Assembly (NCBI RefSeq): GCF_006715045.1
Contig: NZ_VFML01000001.1
Span: 3,998,501-4,062,500 of the forward strand
Direction: 5' to 3'
DNA from: Amycolatopsis cihanbeyliensis
GTDB taxonomy: Bacteria > Actinomycetota > Actinomycetes > Mycobacteriales > Pseudonocardiaceae
DNA length: 64,000 nt
Below are positions 21,952 through 30,162 of the stretch, piece after piece (position 1 is the stretch's first letter; each line of letters opens with the position of its first letter). Under the pieces are notes generated by a model. That model worked only from the letters and a program-made list of their open reading frames with translations, was not told the DNA's origin and searched no databases. The position numbers and the translations under genes were made by a program.

Positions 21952-22806
21952 ATGGCTGCACCGACGCGCGCGAAGAAGCGACTTGGCGACTTTTTACAGG
22001 AGCGGAGGAAGCGGGCGAGCGTGTCCGCCGCCGAGGCCGCGGACGTGCTGAAGACCTCGGAGAGCACGGTGAGCCGGTACGAGTCGGGCTCGGTGTTGCC
22101 GGTCTGGTCGACCGTGCTCAACCTGCTGCGCCTCTACGACGCTACCGAGGAACAGATCGGCGCTGGCATCCGGTTGTGGGAGGAGGCGCGGGACGAGCCC
22201 AAGCCGGTTCGGCTGCCGTCCGATACGCCGAAGTCCTTCCGCCGGCTGGTCAACGCTGAGCGGTCTGCGCCGTGGATGCGCACCGTTCACCCGTATACCG
22301 TGCCGGGGTTGTTGCAGACCCGAGCCTACGTTCGGGCGCTGGTCGCGGCGGCTCATCGGTTTCACGATCCCGAAGGCCGGACGGAAATGATCGTGTCCAA
22401 CCGGATGGCCAGGCAGCAGTGTTTACACAAGGACAATCCGCTGCGGCTGCATTCCCTTCTGGACGAATCCGTGATCCACAGGGAGATCGGTGGGCCTGCC
22501 GTCATGCGAGAGCAACTTGCGCATCTGCTCACGATGGGCGAGCAGCCGAATGTCACCTTGCAGGTCATGCCGTACGGCGCAGGCGCCTACGGCACCATGT
22601 CCGGTGGCTGCACGATCGTCGGCTACCTCGGCGACGAAGTGCCCGGGGTCTATCTGGAGTACCCGGCCGGCGGGGCGTGGGTGGACAATGAACAGGACGT
22701 GCATCGCTTCACGACCATGTTCGATGACGCCACCAGCGCCGCGTTGGCGCCCGCCGATACGGCGGACCTGATCTACCAGCGGATAAGGGCAACGGGACAC
22801 GGATGA
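21952..22806 (+). CDS. XRE regulator with DUF5753
   Basis: 284 residues. An N-terminal helix-turn-helix (about residues 12-65, VSAAEAADVLKTSESTVSRYESG) is followed by the DUF5753 domain typical of the many actinobacterial XRE regulators, with VPGLLQTRAYVRALV, LHSLLDESVIHREIGGP and NVTLQVMPYGAGAYG. Its stop overlaps the DUF397 gene by 4 bp. Such pairs include the bldB/whiJ-associated systems of Streptomyces development; the target here is unknown. Confidence 0.88.
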   Translation: MAAPTRAKKRLGDFLQERRKRASVSAAEAADVLKTSESTVSRYESGSVLPVWSTVLNLLRLYDATEEQIGAGIRLWEEARDEPKPVRLPSDTPKSFRRLVNAERSAPWMRTVHPYTVPGLLQTRAYVRALVAAAHRFHDPEGRTEMIVSNRMARQQCLHKDNPLRLHSLLDESVIHREIGGPAVMREQLAHLLTMGEQPNVTLQVMPYGAGAYGTMSGGCTIVGYLGDEVPGVYLEYPAGGAWVDNEQDVHRFTTMFDDATSAALAPADTADLIYQRIRATGHG

Positions 22807-22988
22807 CCACCAGCACGACCTGGCGCAAGAGCAGCTACTCCGGAGGCACCTCGAACGAATGTGTTGAACTGGCCCGCGAACCGGAGCGGACCTTGGTGCG
22901 GGACACCAAGAACCGGGCCGCGGGCACGCTCGGCTTCACCCTACGGTCCTTCGACGCCTTCCTCGGCACGCTCAAGCGGCAGCACTGA
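22803..22988 (+). CDS. DUF397 protein
   Basis: 61 residues. TTWRKSSYSGGTSNECVELA and the end LGFTLRSFDAFLGTLK match DUF397, small partners of the XRE-DUF5753 regulators. ATG overlaps the regulator stop (ATGA), so the two are translationally coupled and probably act together. Confidence 0.88.
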   Translation: MTTSTTWRKSSYSGGTSNECVELAREPERTLVRDTKNRAAGTLGFTLRSFDAFLGTLKRQH

Positions 22989-23030
22989 ACCGGGCGGCCT
23001 CGCCGTGGAGCAGGCCGGTGGACGATGCGG

Positions 23031-23636
23031 TCATCGTGTCGCCCCGAGCCGGACGCCGTCGAGGCAGATCGACACGATCGGATCGGCGAGCTCGATGAGC
23101 GGCAGCCGCGGATCGACCAACCACTGCAACAGGCAGCCCTCGACGGCGGCCACGACGACCGTGGCGTGCCGGGTGCCGACCTCCGGCCGGACCGCGCCCT
23201 CGGTGGCCGCCTCCCGTAGCAGCTCGGCGACGGCAGCGCGGTAGTCCGCGTACACGGCGCCCATGTCCAGCGGAAGTCCCTCGCCGCCCCGGCTCGCCGA
23301 CCACAGGTCGAGCAGGATCCTGGAAAGCTCGGGCCGCTGCGCCATCGACCGCAGCACGGCGTGCACCAGTGCCGCCAGCCGGTCCAGCGCGGGACGCGAA
23401 TCGGCCCTGGCCTCCCGCAGGATGTCCGCGGACGTGCTCGCCAGCTCCTCGAACGCGGCCGTCAGCAAGGCCTCACGACTGGCGAAGTACAGGTACACGC
23501 TGCCCTTGCCGATACCCGCCGCGGCCGCGACATCCTCGATGCGGCTGGCCGCGAAACCCTTGCGGGCGAACACCCGCACCGCGGCGCCCAGGATCTCCTC
23601 CCTGCGGGCCGCACGGTCCACTCGTTTCGGAGCCAT
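23031..23636 (-). CDS. TetR family transcriptional regulator
   Basis: 201 residues from ATG 23636; ATG 23639 is only one base from the GGAGG site and therefore less likely. The N-terminal TetR HTH is clear (REEILGAAVRVFARKGFAAS, then IGKGSVYLYFASREALLTAA). The ligand-binding C-terminal domain is generic. A palindrome lies 17 bp upstream (separate entry), suggesting autoregulation. No divergent target gene exists: the gene upstream runs in the same direction. Confidence 0.92.
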   Translation of the reverse strand: MAPKRVDRAARREEILGAAVRVFARKGFAASRIEDVAAAAGIGKGSVYLYFASREALLTAAFEELASTSADILREARADSRPALDRLAALVHAVLRSMAQRPELSRILLDLWSASRGGEGLPLDMGAVYADYRAAVAELLREAATEGAVRPEVGTRHATVVVAAVEGCLLQWLVDPRLPLIELADPIVSICLDGVRLGATR

Positions 23637-23652
23637 CATGCCTCCATATGGC

Positions 23653-23666
23653 TGACTGGTCAGTCA
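23653..23666. promoter_or_regulatory. Likely TetR operator
   Basis: TGACTG-GT-CAGTCA, inverted half-sites of 6 bp around a 2-bp centre, 17 bp upstream of the TetR start. Palindromes built on TGAC/GTCA half-sites are common TetR operators. Confidence 0.65.
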
Positions 23667-23699
23667 TAATTAATCATGGGCGGTAACCGACGACGAAAA

Positions 23700-23727
23700 G
23701 GGGGTGCCGGCCGTGGCCGGCACCCCC
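23700..23727. terminator. Hairpin terminator after the carboxypeptidase gene
   Basis: Perfect 13-bp GC-rich stem (23700-23712 with 23715-23727) with a 2-nt centre; on the minus strand it is followed by CTTTTCG. It separates the carboxypeptidase from tetR. Confidence 0.75.
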
Positions 23728-23740
23728 AGGGCGGTGTAGT

Positions 23741-25006
23741 TCAGCCCGCTGCGCGGAGCAGGATGTCCACGGCGTCGTCATTGCGCGCGGTCTCCCGCGG
23801 GATGACCGAGGCGGGCGGGTAGAACCCGCCGATCCCGCCGCTGCGCGGGTACATCTCGAAGGTGTAGCTCAATATCCCGTGCTCGGCCCACATCCAGTCG
23901 TTCACCGAACCGTCCGTGATGTACAGGTCGCTGGACTGCTGCGGGGTGTAGCCGTTGGTCCGCGCCATCTGCCGCCCGATGTCCTGGAACCGCCTGGCCT
24001 GCTCGGCGTTCATCCCGGGTGCGGTGTCGGCGTAGGTGTAGCCGTACGGCCAGAGCACCAGCTCGGAAAAGGTGTGGAAGTCGATGTGCGCGGCGATCTG
24101 CTGGCTACCGCCGACCACCCGGGAACCGACGAAGTCGGCGACGGCCCTGGTCTCCGGTGCGGAGAAGGGCGAAGGTCCGCGGTAGGTCTGGCTGGAGGGG
24201 TAGCCGCTGGAGCCGCCGCAGCAGCCCCACCGGTAGCCCCAGTTGCGGTTCGGGTCGGTGCCCCGGCCCTGCCGGTTCTTCCGCCAGCCCTTGTACTGGC
24301 CGCCCGCGATGTCGTACTCCGAGCCATCCGGGTTCACCTGCGGAATGATCCAGATCTCCCGGCTGTCCACCAACTGCCGCACCGCGGGATCGCCGGCGTA
24401 CTCGCTGGTGAAGCGGTCGACGATATGCAGGCACATCTCGGTGGTCAGGTGTTCCCTTGCGTGCTGGTTGCAGGTGAACAGCACCTCGGGCTCGTCCTCG
24501 TCCTGCGCCACGTTGTCGCTGATCTTCAGCATGTGCAGCTCGCGGCCCTCGTAGGAGCGGCCGACGCTGCTCATCCGCGCCAGGTCGGGGTAGTCCCGCG
24601 CGGCGGCGCGCAGGGCGGCGGTCATCTCCGCGTAGTTGTGGTACGCCTCGTCGCCGGGCGGGAAGTCGTTCACCCCGGCCGCGCGGGCTTCGCCGCTTCG
24701 CCGTGCCAGCATCGCGTCGAAGTCACCGACCTGCTCCAGGGCGAACCCGCTCGCGCGCAGGCCGCGGGCCTGGTCGGGCGAGGCGACGACGGTCATCCCG
24801 CCGTCCCGGACCCCGAGTACGTCCACGCCACTGCCGGCGACCGCCGTGCGTTCCGGCGCGGCCGTGGCCCCGCGTACCTCGTAGACACCTCGTTGCGGTG
24901 CGTCCTGACTCTCGGGCTGGGCACCGGCGGGCGATGCGGTCGTGGCGACCATGATCAGTCCGATGGTCGCCGCAACGCCGCCCAGGACGCGACGTTTGGT
25001 GAACAT
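23741..25006 (-). CDS. Secreted M14 zinc carboxypeptidase
   Basis: 421 residues. Signal peptide (MFTKRRVLGGVAATIGLIMV..ASPAGA, cleavage about residue 29), an N-terminal pro-region of about 85 residues, then an M14 peptidase domain. Zinc and catalytic motifs: NQHAREH (HxxE), then HIDFHTFSE with the third zinc His, substrate Arg/Asn region GTDPNRNWGYRW, and the catalytic Glu in YTFEMYP. The domain has the extra CCGG region seen in Streptomyces-type carboxypeptidase T enzymes. Expected role: extracellular peptide degradation. Confidence 0.92.
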   Translation of the reverse strand: MFTKRRVLGGVAATIGLIMVATTASPAGAQPESQDAPQRGVYEVRGATAAPERTAVAGSGVDVLGVRDGGMTVVASPDQARGLRASGFALEQVGDFDAMLARRSGEARAAGVNDFPPGDEAYHNYAEMTAALRAAARDYPDLARMSSVGRSYEGRELHMLKISDNVAQDEDEPEVLFTCNQHAREHLTTEMCLHIVDRFTSEYAGDPAVRQLVDSREIWIIPQVNPDGSEYDIAGGQYKGWRKNRQGRGTDPNRNWGYRWGCCGGSSGYPSSQTYRGPSPFSAPETRAVADFVGSRVVGGSQQIAAHIDFHTFSELVLWPYGYTYADTAPGMNAEQARRFQDIGRQMARTNGYTPQQSSDLYITDGSVNDWMWAEHGILSYTFEMYPRSGGIGGFYPPASVIPRETARNDDAVDILLRAAG

Positions 25007-25098
25007 TACGCCTCCGAACGATTACCGAATGTGTGCTGACAGCGTGCGCGGACGAACGGGGACCCACAACCACCGGAAGTCGGGAGAAGTTGACATGT

Positions 25099-25190
25099 AC
25101 CAAGGAGACGGAAAGCAGCCGGCTGGTGTTCGACCGGCTGGCCCGCTCCGATCAGCTGCGTTCGGTCGGATGGGTGTCCGCCGGCACTGT
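25099..25190 (+). other. Twin element copy A: conserved leader RNA or peptide
   Basis: A 92-nt block that aligns without gaps to 31075-31166 (about 65 of 92 bases equal by eye; the ends are almost identical, the middle ~30 nt differs). Possible fold: ACCAA (25099-25103) against TGGGT (25171-25175), symmetric loop GGAGA/TCGGA, then 9 of 11 pairs between 25109-25119 and 25155-25165. It is also open in frame, coding TKETESS, 14 variable residues, then SVGWVSAGTV; that frame stops at 25227, 10 bases before the lipoprotein start at 25238. Matches no riboswitch or leader I know. Confidence 0.6.
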
Positions 25191-25237
25191 GGCTGGGATT
25201 CCGGTGAGAAGCTCCTGTCGCTGGTAGCCTGCCGCGG

Positions 25238-25729
25238 GTGGGGAAATCAAGATCGAATATCGCCTGGGGGATCGTTGGCATGGCGTTGCTGACACCGTCC
25301 TGTGCCGCGGGGGACACGGACGGCGAGGCGCGGCCGGCGGAGTCGTCGCAGCAGGAGGGTTCCGGCGCGCAGGACTGCACGGAACTGGTGCGTGCGGAGG
25401 AAATCATCGCCGCGGTGGGCAAGCAGGTGCGGCCGGACGACTTCACGAACGAGCCACCGAACCGGTGCGGCTACGAGATTTCCGGCGGCGGACTCGTCAG
25501 TGTGGGATTCCTGCCGGGGTTGCCGGCGGGCCAGGGATCGGAAACCACCTTCGAGGGGCACGACGCGCTGCTGAACGATTCCTCCGCGGAGACGCCGGCG
25601 AACTGCGCGCTCTTCATCCGCCTCGGCGAGGGGGAACGGGCCCTCTCCGTGAATGTGCGGCAGCCCGGCCGTTCCGACCTGTGCGGAGTGACCAGGGAAC
25701 TCGCCAGCACGGCGGTGGCAAGGTCGTAG
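25238..25729 (+). CDS. DUF3558-type lipoprotein
   Basis: 163 residues from GTG 25238. Signal ends in a lipobox-like LLTPSC; the mature protein has the DUF3558 style: QDCTELVRAEEIIAAVGKQV, paired Cys (NRCGYEIS, ANCALFIRL, DLCGVTREL). Membrane-anchored outside the cell; function unknown. The upstream 230 bp holds twin element copy A and a possible short leader frame. Converges on pdxH with a 6-bp gap. Confidence 0.75.
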   Translation: MGKSRSNIAWGIVGMALLTPSCAAGDTDGEARPAESSQQEGSGAQDCTELVRAEEIIAAVGKQVRPDDFTNEPPNRCGYEISGGGLVSVGFLPGLPAGQGSETTFEGHDALLNDSSAETPANCALFIRLGEGERALSVNVRQPGRSDLCGVTRELASTAVARS

Positions 25730-25735
25730 CGACCT

Positions 25736-26374
25736 CTATGGCCACAGGCGTTCGGTGTGCCAGCCGGTGCCCTGCCGGGTGTAGCGCAGCCGGATGTGCT
25801 GCCGGTCGTGCCGCCCCTGCCAGAACTCCACCGTGTCCGCGGTGATCAGGTAACGCGTCCAGCCCGCGGGTACCGCATCGGGCTCGGCCGCCACCCGATG
25901 CTCCGCCGCCCGTACCGCGCGCGCCAGTTCGGCCGCGTCGGTCAGGACTTCGGACTGGTTCCCGGTCAGGGACTCCACCCTGGACGCGGGGGACCGCTCG
26001 CGGAAATCCGCCGCGGAGATCTCGTCCGTGGCGGGAGTGGCGGTGCCCCTGATCCGTACCTGCCGTGCCCGCTGCGGCCAGAAGGAGGTCAGTGCCACGC
26101 GCGGATTCGCGGCGAGCTGCCTGCCTTTCGGGCTCAGCGCGCTGGTGGCCACCTGCCACCCGGCCGCGTCGACCTCCTTGAGGATCACCACTCGTGCGTC
26201 CGGCACGCCGTCGAAGTCTACTGTGGACAGAATCGTCGCGTGGGGTGCCAGCGCGTGCTCACCCGCGTCCGCCAACCAGGCCAGGAACAGGGCATCCGGC
26301 CGCTCCGGCGCGCCGGCGGGGTCGAAGTCCGGTAGCTCGTCCGGAAAGGACGGCCAGCCGCGCAAGGGAGACAC
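25736..26374 (-). CDS. pdxH: Pyridoxamine 5'-phosphate oxidase family protein
   Basis: 212 residues from GTG 26374 (VSPLRGWPSF); the longer frame upstream is not PdxH-like. PdxH uses FMN to oxidise pyridoxamine or pyridoxine phosphate to pyridoxal phosphate. Landmarks: PHATILSTVDFDGVPDARVVILKEVD, SPKGRQLAANPRVALTSFWP, QVRIRGTATPA, and the C-terminal FWQGRHDRQHIRLRYTR. The typical C-terminal ERLxP ending is present (TERLWP). The middle ERSPASRVESL region is somewhat divergent, so a PdxH-like flavoprotein with a different substrate cannot be excluded. Confidence 0.82.
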   Translation of the reverse strand: MSPLRGWPSFPDELPDFDPAGAPERPDALFLAWLADAGEHALAPHATILSTVDFDGVPDARVVILKEVDAAGWQVATSALSPKGRQLAANPRVALTSFWPQRARQVRIRGTATPATDEISAADFRERSPASRVESLTGNQSEVLTDAAELARAVRAAEHRVAAEPDAVPAGWTRYLITADTVEFWQGRHDRQHIRLRYTRQGTGWHTERLWP

Positions 26375-26567
26375 CCGATCATGATGGCATGTGCCGGCAA
26401 CACCGGACCGCACTGCACCGGCCGGTCGGCAGGCTCGGTCGGCTCTCACCGCTCGTGTCCGCCAGTATGTATTGTTACCGCTGGTCAAGGCCTTGGGTAG
26501 TTGGCGATGGCGGGTACGCCCGGGCCGGTGCGGCCCGGGTGCCGCACTCTGGTTCACTGACGGACCT

Positions 26568-27110
26568 ATGCGACGAGTGATGCTCACCGGCCTGATCACT
26601 GTCGGCCTGCTGACCGGATGTACCCAGCAACAGCAGGACAACGCGGCGCCCCCGGAAGGGACGGCGCCCAGCGTCCAGCCGAGCTCCTCCGCCGCGCCCG
26701 AACTACCCCCCGCGCCGGAACCGGGAGCGGAAGCCGACTGCCCCTACCTCGACCGTTCCTTCATCGCCAACGCCAACGGGCAGCGGGTTTCCCAGGTGCG
26801 GATCTCGGCGGAGGAACCGAGTCCCTCCTGCTTCTTCTACGCGCTCAGCGGCAAGCCGCAGCTCACCGTTCGGGTCTACACCGGGGAATCCGCGGTGGCC
26901 GAAGGGCTGGTCGACCAGGCTGCGCCCGTCGAGAGCAGCAACCCGGCCCAGCAACCCGCCGGTTGGGAGGGCGGCTACCTCTCGAACGAGGACGGCGCGG
27001 TCTACGCCGTGGCCAAGGAGGGCAACGCCGTCATCGTGACCACCAACCAGCAACAGAGCGTGAAGGCGCGGACGGTCGCCGAGGAAGCGATATCCGCGCT
27101 GGGTATCTAG
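26568..27110 (+). CDS. DUF2020 lipoprotein
   Basis: 180 residues from ATG 26568. Lipobox LLTGC at about residue 18, then a Gln/Pro/Ser linker, then the DUF2020 domain: ADCPYLDRSFIANANGQRVS, SCFFYALSGKPQLTVRVY and the end NAVIVTTNQQQSVKARTVAEE. The Cys pair (DCPYLD, SCFFY) is conserved in the family. Known only as an actinobacterial cell-surface lipoprotein family. Confidence 0.82.
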   Translation: MRRVMLTGLITVGLLTGCTQQQQDNAAPPEGTAPSVQPSSSAAPELPPAPEPGAEADCPYLDRSFIANANGQRVSQVRISAEEPSPSCFFYALSGKPQLTVRVYTGESAVAEGLVDQAAPVESSNPAQQPAGWEGGYLSNEDGAVYAVAKEGNAVIVTTNQQQSVKARTVAEEAISALGI

Positions 27111-27293
27111 TCGGCGGCAGACGATGGCGCTGCGTGCGGGTGAAGTTGATCTTGTACTACCCTGAGTTGCACGCGCGGGCGTCGTCGATATCAGGCGACT
27201 TCGGCGGCCTGCCCCCTGGCTCGTCGAAAGCAGTTGAACGACCCCCTGCGACCCACTCGCACGTCGATCTCGATTGAAGAAGGATAGGAATCC

Positions 27294-27746
27294 GTGGCTG
27301 AAACCCTGAAGGAAATCCTGCTCGACTCCAGCAGGCGTCCGGACGTCGTGACCGACCTGGTGACGCTGGTCGACGAAGAGGTGGCGGAGAAGGGCGGCGT
27401 CTCCGGCACCGTCGTGAAGACCGGTTACGCGGCCGTCAAGAAGATCAAGCCGGGCATCATCGGTTCCGCCGTGGACAGCCTGCTGGACGACTTCGCGGCC
27501 GCGCTGGAGCCGTTCTACGCCGACTACCGCGGCAGCGGTGGCGCCGACTTCGGTGCCTACCTCTCCGGCCGCTCGGACGAGGCCGCCGACGCGCTGCTCG
27601 CCGTTACCGACTCCCGCGCGGAGACGAGCAGCCGGGACAGCATCAAGAAGGTCTACAGCAAGCTTCGCCCGCAGGGTAAGAACCACGTGGAGGAAGCACT
27701 GCCCCGCCTGGGCAAGCTGGTCGACAAGCACGCCGCTGCCGCCTGA
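27294..27746 (+). CDS. DUF6918 family protein
   Basis: 150 residues from GTG 27294 with GAAGGATAGGA upstream. Soluble and helical: LKEILLDSSRRPDVVTDLVTLVDEEVAEKGG, GYAAVKKIKPGIIGSAVDSLL, then DDFAAALEPFYADYRGSGG. I recall this pattern as the DUF6918 family common in actinobacteria; function unknown. A strong terminator follows. Confidence 0.75.
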   Translation: MAETLKEILLDSSRRPDVVTDLVTLVDEEVAEKGGVSGTVVKTGYAAVKKIKPGIIGSAVDSLLDDFAAALEPFYADYRGSGGADFGAYLSGRSDEAADALLAVTDSRAETSSRDSIKKVYSKLRPQGKNHVEEALPRLGKLVDKHAAAA

Positions 27747-27760
27747 GGCAGGTAACGCGG

Positions 27761-27794
27761 AAGGGCCGGGGCGGCAGTAGTCGCCCCGGCCCTT
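27761..27794. terminator. Hairpin terminator
   Basis: Stem of 13 bp (27761-27773 with 27782-27794), starting AAGGGCC and ending GGCCCTT, between the convergent genes at 27294 and 27811. Confidence 0.8.
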
Positions 27795-27810
27795 CGCTGC
27801 CGGGCGGTTC

Positions 27811-28518
27811 CTAGTTCTTCTTCTCCGCGTTGGAGGGCTGGTCAGCCTGCTGCCCGTTGGGCGTCGTCCCCGCCTTGTGCTCGGTCGAGTCCGGCGTTGC
27901 GGACGCGGGCTTGCTTCCCTCGCCGGTGGCCTGACCGGCGGGCTCCGGCGCGGTCGGGGTCGTGCTGCGCGGCGGCACCGGGGCCACCGGCGGCTCCGCC
28001 TTCGGCCGGAGTGCGTACGCGACCGCCGCGGCGAGTGCGCCGAGGCCGATCACCCAGGGCCACCGGCGACGCTTCTTCTTGTCACCCTTTGCGGCGACCT
28101 TCGCCTCGGCGAGGGCGGCCTTGAACTCCTTCTTGGCGCCCTTGAACTCCTTCTTGCCCTTCCGCTTGGAGTCCCCGGCCGACTTGGCGGCCTGGATCGC
28201 GGCCTTCTTCGCCTTGCGCCCCGGCTTCTGCAGCTCGGCCCGGCGCTCGCCGGCCGTCTTCCGTGCCTGCTTGGTGCTGCGGGCGACGTCCTTGCGGGTC
28301 TGCTTGGCCTTGCGGGCGAGCTGCTTGCGCGTCCGGCGACCGGCCTTACCGCCCTTCTCGCGCGTGACGTCGGCGCCCTCGGCGATCTTCTCCTCGGCGG
28401 CCTGTGCAGCGTGCGCGGTCGCCTCGAGCCCGGCCCTGCCGGCGTCGAGGGCTCGTTTGCGCAGGCGGAGCAGGCCGGTCCGCCCCGGCTCACTCAGGTC
28501 GTCCTGGGCCCGAGTCAT
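27811..28518 (-). CDS. Lys/Ala-rich single-pass protein
   Basis: 235 residues from ATG 28518, preceded by GAGGTGAAGG. Residues 1-150 are extremely basic and helical (KQLARKAKQTRKDVARSTKQ, KKEFKGAKKEFKAALAEAK), then a membrane span (WPWVIGLGALAAAVAYAL, about residues 150-168), then a Pro/Thr/Ala tail. The basic part could bind DNA, RNA or membrane phospholipid like the Lys/Ala repeats of mycobacterial HupB or LBP, but that is only composition. No family recognised. Confidence 0.65.
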   Translation of the reverse strand: MTRAQDDLSEPGRTGLLRLRKRALDAGRAGLEATAHAAQAAEEKIAEGADVTREKGGKAGRRTRKQLARKAKQTRKDVARSTKQARKTAGERRAELQKPGRKAKKAAIQAAKSAGDSKRKGKKEFKGAKKEFKAALAEAKVAAKGDKKKRRRWPWVIGLGALAAAVAYALRPKAEPPVAPVPPRSTTPTAPEPAGQATGEGSKPASATPDSTEHKAGTTPNGQQADQPSNAEKKN

Positions 28519-28607
28519 GGCCTTCACCTCGTCAATCGTTATCTTTACTGCGGTCTTCCCGTAACCTATCCTGCCCCTTTCCGCCGGATTTCGCCGCAGA
28601 TGGCACG

Positions 28608-29159
28608 ATGAGCACCGTGACTGAAAGCAACGGATCCCACGTTGGGGGCAGCCGCACGGCGACCCTGCACACCAATCACGGCGAGATTCGCCTCAATCTC
28701 TTCCCGGATCATGCGCCGAAAACGGTGGCCAACTTCGCCGGCCTCGCCACGGGCGAGAAGGAGTACACCCAGCCGAACGCCAGGGGGGAGAAGTCGGGGC
28801 CGTTCTACGACGGCTCGATCTTCCACCGGGTCATCGACGGCTTCATGATCCAGGGTGGCGACCCGACCGGCACGGGTCGCGGCGGACCCGGGTACAAGTT
28901 CGATGACGAGTTCCACCCCGAGCTGCAGTTCAACCGGCCGTACCTGCTGGCGATGGCGAACGCGGGCCCGGCGAGCAACGGCTCGCAGTTCTTCATCACG
29001 GTCTCGCCGACCACGCACCTCAACTTCAAGCACACGATCTTCGGTGAGGTCGCCGACCAGGAATCCCGCGACGTGGTGGACAGCATCGCCCGCACCGCCA
29101 CCGGGCCGGGGGACAAGCCGCTGTCCGATGTGGTGATCGAGCGGGTCAGCGTGGGCTGA
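28608..29159 (+). CDS. ppiA: Peptidyl-prolyl cis-trans isomerase (cyclophilin)
   Basis: 183 residues from ATG 28608. Cyclophilin fold with the active-site segments FHRVIDGFMIQGGDPTGTG, GSQFFITVSPTTHLNFKHT and IFGEVADQESRDVVD. Catalytic Arg lies in FHRV and the Phe/Gln in QFFI. No signal peptide, so cytoplasmic protein folding. Same place as ppiA in M. tuberculosis, between the origin genes and the rhomboid/crgA block. Confidence 0.95.
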   Translation: MSTVTESNGSHVGGSRTATLHTNHGEIRLNLFPDHAPKTVANFAGLATGEKEYTQPNARGEKSGPFYDGSIFHRVIDGFMIQGGDPTGTGRGGPGYKFDDEFHPELQFNRPYLLAMANAGPASNGSQFFITVSPTTHLNFKHTIFGEVADQESRDVVDSIARTATGPGDKPLSDVVIERVSVG

Positions 29160-29196
29160 ATCCCGGGACGACGGTTCCCGGGTAGGTTGGAGCCGG

Positions 29197-30162
29197 ATGA
29201 ACCAGCCTCCTTACCCACCCCAGCACCAGCAGCAGTCGCTGCCCGGATGCTGGTGGCACCCCGACCGGCAGACCGGCCTGCGCTGCACGCGCTGCGAACG
29301 GCCGGCCTGCCCGGACTGCCTGCGCGAGGCCTCGGTCGGGTACCAGTGCATCGACTGCGTGCACACCGGTCAGCAGCAACAGCGGGCGCAGCGGTCCGCC
29401 TACCGGCGAGCCGGGTTCGGCGCCCGTACGATCGCCGGCGCCCGGCCGAGCAGCCGTGCCGTCGTCGTGCCCGTGCTGATCGCGCTGAACGTGCTGGTGT
29501 ACCTGGTCACCGCCGTGCAGGCGGCCGACCCGATGGGCAACCATCGCTCGATGCTGCATCAGGACGGGGTGCTGTGGCCGCTGGCCATGATCGGGGAGAG
29601 CCAGTGGTGGCGGCTGGTGACCTCGGGCTTTCTGCATTACGGGCTGATCCACCTTGCGATCAACATGATCGCGCTGTGGATCCTCGGCCGGGACCTCGAA
29701 CTGCTGCTCGGCAAGCTGCGGTTCACCGCCCTCTACCTGGTCTCGCTGCTCGGCGGCTCGGTGGCGGTCTTCCTGTTCGACGACCTGAACAAGGCCACCG
29801 CCGGCGCCTCCGGCGCGATCTACGGCCTGCTCGGCGCGATGCTGGTCGCGGTGATCCGGCTACGGATCAACCCGACCACGGTGCTCGCGGTGCTGGCGCT
29901 GAACATCATCATCACCTTCCAGATCCCCGGGATCTCACTTTTCGGTCACCTCGGCGGCCTGGTGGTGGGGATCCTCGCGATGATCGCGATGGTGTACTCG
30001 CCGGAACGCGACCGCACCCGCTGGCAGGTGGGCACCCTCGCCGTACTCACCGTGGCCATGATCGGCCTGGTGGTCTTCCGGGACGCCCAGCTCGCCGACG
30101 CGAGCTGCCAGATCGTGGGTAGCCAGTACGTCTGTTACTCGGGTGCGGTCCAGCCCGCCTGA
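29197..30162 (+). CDS. Rhomboid family intramembrane serine protease
   Basis: 321 residues. The N-terminal 60 residues hold a zinc-ribbon/B-box-like Cys/His set (CWWHPDRQTGLRCTRCERPA, CPDCL, CIDCV). The membrane domain has the catalytic serine in ASGAIYGLLGA and the catalytic histidine in FGHLGGLVVGI, plus the HLAINMIALWILG helix with the conserved His-Asn. It cleaves membrane proteins inside the bilayer; substrates unknown. Its 3' end overlaps the convergent PH-domain gene by 28 bp. Confidence 0.93.
   Translation: MNQPPYPPQHQQQSLPGCWWHPDRQTGLRCTRCERPACPDCLREASVGYQCIDCVHTGQQQQRAQRSAYRRAGFGARTIAGARPSSRAVVVPVLIALNVLVYLVTAVQAADPMGNHRSMLHQDGVLWPLAMIGESQWWRLVTSGFLHYGLIHLAINMIALWILGRDLELLLGKLRFTALYLVSLLGGSVAVFLFDDLNKATAGASGAIYGLLGAMLVAVIRLRINPTTVLAVLALNIIITFQIPGISLFGHLGGLVVGILAMIAMVYSPERDRTRWQVGTLAVLTVAMIGLVVFRDAQLADASCQIVGSQYVCYSGAVQPA

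Noticed and set aside
29161..29185. Weak inverted repeat (CCCGGGA/TCCCGGG) between ppiA and rhomboid
   Set aside because: Seven-bp stem, no T-run, too weak to call a terminator.
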